Shown here one piece after another: positions 1 through 5,388 of a DNA stretch of 9,403 nt. The stretch's first letter is position 1; the number at the start of each line of letters is the position of its first letter. This DNA comes from JBPCOB01 sp051000715 (GTDB lineage Bacteria > Actinomycetota > Actinomycetes > JALYNC01): positions 1 to 9,403 of the forward strand of contig JBPCOB010000220.1 in the NCBI GenBank assembly GCA_051000715.1. Reading direction: 5' to 3'. A program made the translations under genes and the position numbers. Below the pieces are notes generated by a model. It was not told the DNA's origin, searched no databases, and was given only the letters and a program-made list of their open reading frames with translations.

Positions 1-1530
1 GAGTTCGAGGTCCGATCCGTCGACGGTGCCAACCGCGCGGCGCTGCTGGCCGCGCTCGCCGAGGTCGACGCGATCATCGTCCGCAGTGCCACCAAGGTCG
101 ACGCCGAGGCGCTGGCGGCCGGCCGGCGCTTACGGGTCGTCGCCCGGGCCGGCATCGGGCTCGACAACGTGGACGTGGCCGCCGCCACTCGCGCCGGCGT
201 ACTGGTGGTCAACGCACCCACCGCCAACATCGTCAGCGCGGCCGAGCACGCGGTGGCCCTGCTGCTTGCCTGCGCCCGCAACGTGGCCGCGGCCGACGCG
301 GCGCTCAAGGGCGGGACCTGGGCGCGCTCCCGCTTCACCGGCGTCGAGCTCGTCGACAAGGTGGTCGGCGTCGTCGGGCTGGGCCGGATCGGCGTACTGG
401 TGGCCGAGCGTCTGGCCGCCTTCGGCGTGACGCTGCTCGCCTACGACCCTTACGTGTCGCCGGCCCGGGCCGCGCAGGCCGGGGCACGGCTGGTGCCGCT
501 GGACCAGCTGCTACGTGAGAGCGACTTCATCACGATCCATCTGCCCAAGACCCCGGAGACCGTCGGCCTGATCGGCGAGCGCGAGCTGGCCGGCGTCAAG
601 CGCGGCGTCCGGATCGTCAACGCGGCTCGCGGCGGGCTGATCGACGAGCGGGCGCTTATCAAGGCCATCGAGGACGGCCGGGTTGCCGGCGCGGCCCTGG
701 ACGTCTTCGAAACCGAGCCGACGACCGCCAGCCCGCTGTTCGAGTTCGGCTCGGTGGTGGTAACGCCGCACCTGGGCGCCAGCACGGTGGAGGCGCAGGA
801 CAAGGCCGGTACGGCGGTGGCCCGATCCGTGCGGCTGGCGCTGAACGGCGAGTTCGTGCCGGACGCGGTGAACGTGCAGGCGGGCGGCGTCGTTGCCGAG
901 GAGGTGCGGCCGAGCCTCGCGCTCACCGAGAAGATCGGCCGCTTCTTCACCGCGCTGGCCGGCGGGCTGCCAACCAGCCTGGAGATCGAGGTACGGGGCG
1001 AACTGGCTGCCTACGACGTAAGCGTGCTGCAGCTGGCCGCGCTCAAGGGACTGTTCGCCGACGTGGTGGAGGAGGGCGTCACGTACGTGAATGCCCCCCT
1101 GCTGGCGGCGGACCGAGGGGTCCAGGCCAGGCTCACGACCAGCGCGCACAGCCCGGACTTCCGCAGCCTGGTCACGGTCCGCGGTGCGCTCCCCACCGGC
1201 GAGGCGATCTCGGTGTCCGGAACGCTCACCGGCCCGCGCCAGGTGGAGAAGATCACCGAGGTCAACGGCTTCGACCTCGAGCTCCCTCCCGCCGAGCATG
1301 TGGCGTTCTTCCGCTACCACGACCGGCCGGGTGTGGTCGGCACGGTGGGCCAGATCCTGGGCGCCGCCGAGGTCAACATCGCCAGCATGCAGGTGGCCCG
1401 CCGTTCGCAGGGCGGCGAGGCCCTCATGGTCCTCACCACCGACACCGCGCTGCCGGCGACCGCGCTCGAGGAGATCGAGCAGCGGGTGGGCGCCTCCTCC
1501 GGCCGCACCGTCGACCTGTACGAGGGCTGA
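1..1530 (+). CDS. serA: D-3-phosphoglycerate dehydrogenase (5'-truncated by window edge)
   Basis: Catalyses NAD-dependent oxidation of 3-phosphoglycerate to 3-phosphohydroxypyruvate, the first step of serine synthesis in the cytoplasm. The frame is open from base 1 and gives 509 visible residues. Compared from memory with the roughly 528-residue mycobacterial SerA, about 20-25 N-terminal residues are missing to the left. Numbering from the first visible codon, the Rossmann motif GLGRIG is at 126-131. The catalytic Arg is in NAARGG (R210), the Glu in FETEP (E239) and the His in TPHLG (H257). An intervening domain follows at about 305-425, then a C-terminal ACT domain at about 433-509, the usual site of allosteric serine sensing. 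Domain order and length are those of the long actinobacterial form. ilvE follows after 126 bp in the same direction, so cotranscription is possible. The only oddity is the truncation by the edge. Identification is secure. Confidence 0.97.
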   Translation, partial: EFEVRSVDGANRAALLAALAEVDAIIVRSATKVDAEALAAGRRLRVVARAGIGLDNVDVAAATRAGVLVVNAPTANIVSAAEHAVALLLACARNVAAADAALKGGTWARSRFTGVELVDKVVGVVGLGRIGVLVAERLAAFGVTLLAYDPYVSPARAAQAGARLVPLDQLLRESDFITIHLPKTPETVGLIGERELAGVKRGVRIVNAARGGLIDERALIKAIEDGRVAGAALDVFETEPTTASPLFEFGSVVVTPHLGASTVEAQDKAGTAVARSVRLALNGEFVPDAVNVQAGGVVAEEVRPSLALTEKIGRFFTALAGGLPTSLEIEVRGELAAYDVSVLQLAALKGLFADVVEEGVTYVNAPLLAADRGVQARLTTSAHSPDFRSLVTVRGALPTGEAISVSGTLTGPRQVEKITEVNGFDLELPPAEHVAFFRYHDRPGVVGTVGQILGAAEVNIASMQVARRSQGGEALMVLTTDTALPATALEEIEQRVGASSGRTVDLYEG

Positions 1531-1545
1531 CCCCCAAGGGCTGAC
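1523..1545 (+). repeat. 9-bp tandem direct repeat spanning the serA stop
   Basis: AGGGCTGAC occurs at 1523-1531 and again at 1537-1545, a 14-bp period. The first copy carries the serA stop codon and the second a further TGA downstream. It is probably a small local duplication. I see no function for it. Confidence 0.45.
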
Positions 1546-1561
1546 TCGGCGAGAGCGCTCG

Positions 1562-1576
1562 ATCGGCCGGGCCGAT
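1562..1576. repeat. Inverted repeat 1 in the serA-ilvE spacer
   Basis: ATCGGCC-G-GGCCGAT is a perfect dyad about 32 bp after the serA stop. As RNA it would form at most a 6-bp stem with a 3-nt loop. No T-tract follows, so it is not a canonical intrinsic terminator. It could be an operator or part of a leader structure. In DNA this GC-rich, short dyads also arise by chance. Confidence 0.4.
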
Positions 1577-1592
1577 GTGGTGAAATCGTGCG

Positions 1593-1623
1593 GCGAGATC
1601 GGTGCGACTCGAGGCCGACTCGC
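1593..1623 (+). repeat. Inverted repeat 2 in the serA-ilvE spacer (candidate leader hairpin)
   Basis: GCGAG-A-TCGG (1593-1602) pairs with CCGA-CTCGC (1615-1623). This gives a 9-bp stem with one bulged A at 1598 and a 12-nt loop. It lies about 24 bp before the ilvE Shine-Dalgarno sequence. Its left arm ATCGG (1598-1602) could instead pair with CCGAT (1572-1576) in the right arm of the preceding dyad, so two mutually exclusive folds are possible. No leader peptide rich in Val, Leu or Ile codons is visible. Function is inferred only. Confidence 0.35.
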
Positions 1624-1646
1624 GCGGGGTCCGATCCAGCTGTGCC

Positions 1647-1652
1647 AGGAGG
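1647..1652 (+). promoter_or_regulatory. Shine-Dalgarno sequence of ilvE
   Basis: A perfect AGGAGG sits 4 nt before GTG 1657. It decides that start over the longer in-frame extension from ATG 1588 and over the in-frame GTG at 1642. Confidence 0.8.
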
Positions 1653-1656
1653 AACC

Positions 1657-2583
1657 GTGCCGATCACGCCCACCGAGAAGATCTGGATGAACGGCGAGTT
1701 CGTCGCCTGGGACGACGCCAAGGTGCACTTTCTCAACCCCACCTTGCACTACGGGTGGGGCGTCTTCGAGGGCATCCGTGCGTATGAGACCTCCCGGGGC
1801 CCGGCCGTCTTCCGGCTGACCGACCACATCGCCCGGCTGTTCCGGTCGGCGAAGGTCTACCTGATGACGCCGGACTTCACCGAGGAGCAGATAGTCGAGG
1901 CCGCCAAGGAGACGGTGGCGGTCAACAACGTGGAGGCCTGCTACGTCCGCCCACTGATCTACCTCGGGTACGGCGAGATGGGGCTCAACCCGCTGCCGTC
2001 GCACGTCGAGGTCTCGATCGCGGTGTGGCCGTGGGGTGCCTACCTCGGCGAGGACGCGATCGAGAACGGGTGCCGGGCGGTCGTCAGCTCCTGGAAGCGC
2101 AACGACATGAACATGATCCCACCGGCGGCCAAGGCGTCGGGGCAGTACCTCAACTCCTCGCTCGCCAAGGTGGCCGCCCTCAAGGCCGGCTACGACGAGG
2201 CCATCCTGACCAGTGCCAACGGCCACATCGCCGACGGCTCCGGCGAAAACGTCTTTCTCGTGAAGAACAACCGGATTGTCACACCGCCGCTCACCGATGG
2301 CCCGCTCGCGGGCATCACCCGCGCCTCGGTCATGCAGATCGCTGCCGACGAGGGCTACGACGTCGCCGAGGAGCACGTCGTACGTACCGATCTCTACCTC
2401 GCGGATGAGGCCTTCTTCACCGGTACGGCGGCCGAGATGGTGCCGATCGTCGAGGTGGACGACCGGCCGATCGGCAACGGCAGGCCCGGTCAGGTGACCC
2501 GTCACCTGGCCGAGCTGTTTCGCGCCGCCACCCACGGCGAGCTCGACCGGTACAAGGACTGGGCCGAGCACGTCCGCGACTGA
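1657..2583 (+). CDS. ilvE: Branched-chain amino acid aminotransferase
   Basis: PLP-dependent class IV aminotransferase that interconverts 2-oxo acids with Val, Leu and Ile using glutamate, the last step of branched-chain amino acid synthesis in the cytoplasm. The start is GTG 1657, chosen for the AGGAGG just upstream. The 308-residue product is close to E. coli IlvE (309). FEGIRAY (37-43) lies near the N-terminus. The Schiff-base lysine is in PAAKASGQYLNS (K159). DGSGENVF (193-200) and FFTGTAAE (253-260) are the family's cofactor and phosphate-binding loops. D-amino acid aminotransferase and aminodeoxychorismate lyase share the fold, but these motifs and the length match the BCAT branch closely. 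It lies downstream of serA and converges on the GT9 gene. The usual neighbour leuB is not between serA and ilvE. Confidence 0.95.
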   Translation: MPITPTEKIWMNGEFVAWDDAKVHFLNPTLHYGWGVFEGIRAYETSRGPAVFRLTDHIARLFRSAKVYLMTPDFTEEQIVEAAKETVAVNNVEACYVRPLIYLGYGEMGLNPLPSHVEVSIAVWPWGAYLGEDAIENGCRAVVSSWKRNDMNMIPPAAKASGQYLNSSLAKVAALKAGYDEAILTSANGHIADGSGENVFLVKNNRIVTPPLTDGPLAGITRASVMQIAADEGYDVAEEHVVRTDLYLADEAFFTGTAAEMVPIVEVDDRPIGNGRPGQVTRHLAELFRAATHGELDRYKDWAEHVRD

Positions 2584-2586
2584 AGC

Positions 2587-2616
2587 GGGTGCGCCGTTAC
2601 CTGAGAACGTGCACCC
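2587..2616. terminator. Candidate bidirectional terminator hairpin between ilvE and the GT9 gene
   Basis: GGGTGC (2587-2592) pairs with GCACCC (2611-2616), and inside it CGTT (2595-2598) pairs with AACG (2606-2609) around a 7-nt loop. The result is a 10-bp stem with a small asymmetric interior loop. It starts 3 bp after the ilvE stop, in the gap between two convergent genes, which is where a shared terminator is expected. No T-run follows on either strand. Many actinobacterial terminators lack one, so the call rests on position and stem strength. Confidence 0.5.
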
Positions 2617-2664
2617 AAGACCCTCGGAGGTGTCGTCCAGCGTAGGCAAACGGCGTACCCGGGC

Positions 2665-3774
2665 TCACCCTTCCGGTCGACCAGACCGACTCTCAGCGTC
2701 GTAGAGCTCTATGGCGGCTCGGCATACGTCTCTTGCCGGGGCGTCGGCGACGAAGGACACCTCGTGCGGACAGCGCTCTTCGTTGCTGTCGGTACGGCAC
2801 TCGGGGCAGACGGTCCGGAAGGAGACCGCCACCCGGTGCCGGTCCCGGAACAGCGGGCCGAAGCCGGCCAGATTGGCGCCCCAGTAAATGCCGACCGTGG
2901 CGGTCCCGACCGCCGCCGCGATGTGCCGGGGGCCGGAGTCGTTGCCGACCAACAGGACGCAGCGAGCCAGCAGCCCGGTCGTGCCGCTCAACGAGAGCCG
3001 ACCGGCCAGGTCCACGGCTCGACGCCGCATCGCGGCCACCACTGCGGACGTCAGCTCCGCTTCCTCGGGCGCGCCCACCAGCACCACCTGCGCGCCTCGG
3101 CCGGCCAGTTCGTCGGCAACCGCGGCGAACCGGTCCGGCGGCCAGCGCCGACGCGCGTCGTTGGCGCCGGGGTGCACCGCCACCAGGGGTACGTCGGAGC
3201 ATGGCAGCGCTGCCTCGGCTTCGTCCCGATCAGCCGGGGTGACGGTCAGCCGCGGCTCGAGGCCCACCGGCGCCGCCCCGGCGAGACCCACCACCTCGAG
3301 GTAGCGCAGCACCTCGTGCTGGTGCGGTGTGTAGGGCACGTCGCGGTCCAGGGCGGCGGCATCGTCGGCTCGGCTGCCGACCGTGACCCGAGCACCGAGC
3401 CGGGCCAGGAAGGGATTGGAGCTGGCGCCGCCACCATGCAGCTGGACGGCGAGGTCGTACCCGTGCGCCCGCTGCGCCGCCAAGAAGCCGGCGATCTGCG
3501 GCGTTGCCGGGGGAGCGTCGGCCGGGGCGGTCACGCCCGGGTACGCCGGCACCGCCAGCACCCGGTCCCACGGCCCCGGCCGCCCGGACAGCCAGTCGAC
3601 GTGGTAGTGCCGGCCGAGGAAGGTGATCTCGGCATCGGGGTAGGCGGCGCGCAGTGCCTCGAGCGCCGGAAGAACCAGCACGAAGTCGCCGATGCTGTTG
3701 GCCCGCAGTACGGCGATCCGGCGTACTGCGGCGACTCGTTCCCCGGGCGGGCCAGGCCGGCCGGCTTTGTCCAC
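2665..3774 (-). CDS. Glycosyltransferase family 9 (ADP-heptose:LPS heptosyltransferase-like)
   Basis: GT9 enzymes transfer heptose from ADP-heptose, classically to LPS inner core on the cytoplasmic side. The start is GTG 3774, 6 nt after AGAGG, giving 369 residues, normal for the family. A longer reading from ATG 3900 would add 42 low-complexity Arg/Pro/Gly-rich residues and overlap hldE. The N-terminal half opens with a typical strand and loop, RRIAVLRANSIGDFVLVLP (18-36), including the conserved Gly-Asp (29-30). HPGAN (201-205) opens the C-terminal Rossmann half. GNDSGPRHIAAAVGT (277-291) is the family's donor-binding signature. Near the C-terminus, C323-x2-C326-x8-C335-Pro-His suggests a metal-binding or structural cysteine cluster. 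No signal peptide or membrane segment is seen. It is divergent from hldE, which would make its donor sugar. The acceptor is unknown. Family is secure; heptose specificity is inferred from the neighbour. Confidence 0.9.
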   Translation of the reverse strand: MDKAGRPGPPGERVAAVRRIAVLRANSIGDFVLVLPALEALRAAYPDAEITFLGRHYHVDWLSGRPGPWDRVLAVPAYPGVTAPADAPPATPQIAGFLAAQRAHGYDLAVQLHGGGASSNPFLARLGARVTVGSRADDAAALDRDVPYTPHQHEVLRYLEVVGLAGAAPVGLEPRLTVTPADRDEAEAALPCSDVPLVAVHPGANDARRRWPPDRFAAVADELAGRGAQVVLVGAPEEAELTSAVVAAMRRRAVDLAGRLSLSGTTGLLARCVLLVGNDSGPRHIAAAVGTATVGIYWGANLAGFGPLFRDRHRVAVSFRTVCPECRTDSNEERCPHEVSFVADAPARDVCRAAIELYDAESRSGRPEG

Positions 3775-3780
3775 GACGTG

Positions 3781-3785
3781 CCTCT
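3781..3785 (-). promoter_or_regulatory. Shine-Dalgarno sequence of the GT9 gene
   Basis: On the - strand AGAGG stands 6 nt before GTG 3774. This decides the start, because the longer ATG 3900 reading has an atypical extension. AGAG can pair with CTCT (3834-3831 on the - strand) at the base of the adjacent inverted repeat. Confidence 0.55.
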
Positions 3786-3834
3786 GCCCGGCGGGCCGGT
3801 CGCGGCACCCTCCGATCCGCCGCCGCGACCAGAG
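3782..3834. promoter_or_regulatory. Nested inverted repeats between GT9 and hldE (operator or RNA-structure candidate)
   Basis: GGTCGCGGC (3798-3806) and GCCGCGACC (3822-3830) form a perfect 9-bp inverted repeat with a 15-nt spacer. Directly beside it, GCCC (3786-3789) can pair with GGGC (3793-3796). Outside both, CTCT (3782-3785) can pair with AGAG (3831-3834), so the whole could fold as a three-way junction. It fills half of the 111-bp divergent intergenic region, which contains no TA dinucleotide and hence no TAnnnT -10 box. It could be a regulator site shared by both genes or a structured leader of the GT9 mRNA. Base pairing is seen directly; role is inferred. Confidence 0.4.
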
Positions 3835-3864
3835 CGGGGCTGCGCCAACCGAGTGGAGCGCTCG

Positions 3865-3887
3865 ACGGGTGGGAAGCCACCACCCGT
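3865..3887 (+). repeat. Hairpin covering the hldE start codon
   Basis: ACGGGTGG (3865-3872) and CCACCCGT (3880-3887) form a perfect 8-bp stem with a 7-nt loop. The last two paired bases are the first two of the GTG start at 3886, so in mRNA the start codon would be partly buried. It could limit hldE translation. If the real start is GTG 3853, the hairpin lies inside the coding region. Confidence 0.4.
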
Positions 3888-5388
3888 GGGGAGCCTGCAC
3901 GAGACGATTGAGCGATTCGCCGAGCTCGACGTGCTGGTCGTCGGCGACGCGCTCCTGGACACCTACCTGTACGGGACGACCACCGGCATCTGCCGTGAGG
4001 CTCCGGTCCCGGTGGTTGCCGTCGAGCGACGCTTCGCCGCACCAGGCGGCGGCGCGAACGCAGCGGTCAACCTGGCGGCGCTGGGCGCCCGAACCACGTT
4101 CCTCTCGGTGGTCGGCGATGACGCCGACGCCGGCGAGCTATGCCGGGCCCTGCGCACCCGTGGCGTGAGTGCTGACGACCTGCTGGTGCAGGACGGTCGC
4201 CGTACCGTGTCCAAGCGCCGGCTGATCGCCGACGATCACATGCTGGCCCGCTTCGACGAGGGTGCCCCTCAGGCGCTATCGGTGCCGGTCGAAGACGAGC
4301 TGCTGCGCCGACTGCGGGACCGGATCGCCGCCGGTTGCGACGCCCTCGTCGTATCCGACTACGGCTACGGCGTACTGACCCCGCGCGTTCGGACGCTCCT
4401 GGCCGAGCTGCACCGTGGCCACCCGCGTGTGCTGGTGGTAGACGCGCGTTCACTCGACCGCTACCGCAACCTCGGCGCCACCGCGGTCAAGCCCAACTTC
4501 GAGGAGCTCCGTCCGTTCCTGCCCGACGCGATCAACCACTCCGCCGACCGGGTGACCAACGTGCTCTCGGTCGCGGACCGGCTGCCGGCTGTCCTGGGAG
4601 CGCAGGTGGTCGCCGTCACGCTCGACCGCGACGGTGCGGTGGTGTGCGAGCGGGGCCGGCCGCCGTACCGGACGTATACCCGACCGATCAGCAGCTCCCG
4701 GGCCAGCGGTGCCGGTGACTCCTTCACCAGCGGGCTGGCGCTGGCACTCGCGGCTGGAGCCGACGTACCCACCGCCGCTGAGGTCGCCTCCGCGGCGGCG
4801 GCCGTCGTCACCGGCCGCGAGGGGACGTCGAGCTGCTCCGCCGACGACCTCCGGCAGCACGTCCTCGGCGTAACGGTGCGACTGGAGAACTGGCTTCGGC
4901 TGGCCGAGCGGGTGGCCTTCCACCGCCGCCAGGGTCGGCAAGTGGTCTTCACCAATGGTTGCTTCGACCTCCTGCACCGCGGCCACATCGACTTCCTCAA
5001 CCGGGCCAAGGCGCTGGGCGACGTACTCGTCGTGGGCCTGAACTCCGATGCGAGCATCCGCCGGCTCAAGGGCGCCGGCCGACCGGTCAACCGGCTGGCG
5101 GACCGGGCCGGCGTTCTCGCCGCGTTGAGCTGCGTCGACCACCTGGCCAGCTTCGACGGCCCGACGGCCGCCGAGCTGGTGGAGCTGCTGCGCCCGGAGA
5201 TCTACGCCAAGGGCGGCGACTACACGGAGGTGATGGTGCCGGAGGCGCCGGCGGTCGAAGGGTACGGCGGCATCGTGCGGATCCTGCCTTACCTCGAGGA
5301 CCGGTCCACCTCCGGCATCATCGAGCGGATCCGCGCCGTTCCGGACATTCGGACCGAAGGCCAACTCGGCAGTCGAGGAAGACCGTGA
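3886..5388 (+). CDS. hldE: Bifunctional heptose-7-phosphate kinase / heptose-1-phosphate adenylyltransferase
   Basis: HldE (RfaE) phosphorylates D-glycero-D-manno-heptose 7-phosphate at C1. After dephosphorylation by a separate enzyme, it adenylylates heptose 1-phosphate to ADP-heptose. The 500-residue product has both domains. The N-terminal PfkB-type kinase (about 10-320) carries REAPVPVV, GGGAN (54-58) and ASGAGDSF (273-280) with catalytic D278. The C-terminal nucleotidyltransferase (about 350-485) carries TNGCFDLLHRGH (356-367) with the HxGH motif, then KGGDY (442-446) and STSGII. GTG 3886 fits the N-terminus of known HldE proteins; in-frame GTG 3853 would add 11 residues, and neither has a strong Shine-Dalgarno. 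The frame stays open far upstream, but that stretch is antisense to GT9. It is divergent from the GT9 gene and overlaps the next gene by GTGA. Neither gmhA, gmhB nor hldD is in view. Function is secure; the start is less so. Confidence 0.94.
   Translation: MGSLHETIERFAELDVLVVGDALLDTYLYGTTTGICREAPVPVVAVERRFAAPGGGANAAVNLAALGARTTFLSVVGDDADAGELCRALRTRGVSADDLLVQDGRRTVSKRRLIADDHMLARFDEGAPQALSVPVEDELLRRLRDRIAAGCDALVVSDYGYGVLTPRVRTLLAELHRGHPRVLVVDARSLDRYRNLGATAVKPNFEELRPFLPDAINHSADRVTNVLSVADRLPAVLGAQVVAVTLDRDGAVVCERGRPPYRTYTRPISSSRASGAGDSFTSGLALALAAGADVPTAAEVASAAAAVVTGREGTSSCSADDLRQHVLGVTVRLENWLRLAERVAFHRRQGRQVVFTNGCFDLLHRGHIDFLNRAKALGDVLVVGLNSDASIRRLKGAGRPVNRLADRAGVLAALSCVDHLASFDGPTAAELVELLRPEIYAKGGDYTEVMVPEAPAVEGYGGIVRILPYLEDRSTSGIIERIRAVPDIRTEGQLGSRGRP

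Noticed and set aside
1575..1583. Mini reading frame ATG TGG TGA in the serA-ilvE spacer
   Set aside because: Two codons with no ribosome binding site; most likely chance.
511..2649. A 712-codon open frame on the - strand across serA and ilvE
   Set aside because: It is antisense to two well-recognised genes, has no family resemblance, and is the expected result of GC-rich third codon positions.
2764..3885. Long in-frame 5' extension of hldE
   Set aside because: It runs antisense through the GT9 gene and reads as low-complexity Arg/Pro/Gly protein; the HldE fold begins at about 3886.
3775..3900. Extended GT9 start at ATG 3900
   Set aside because: It adds 42 atypical residues and overlaps hldE; GTG 3774 has a Shine-Dalgarno and gives a normal GT9 length.
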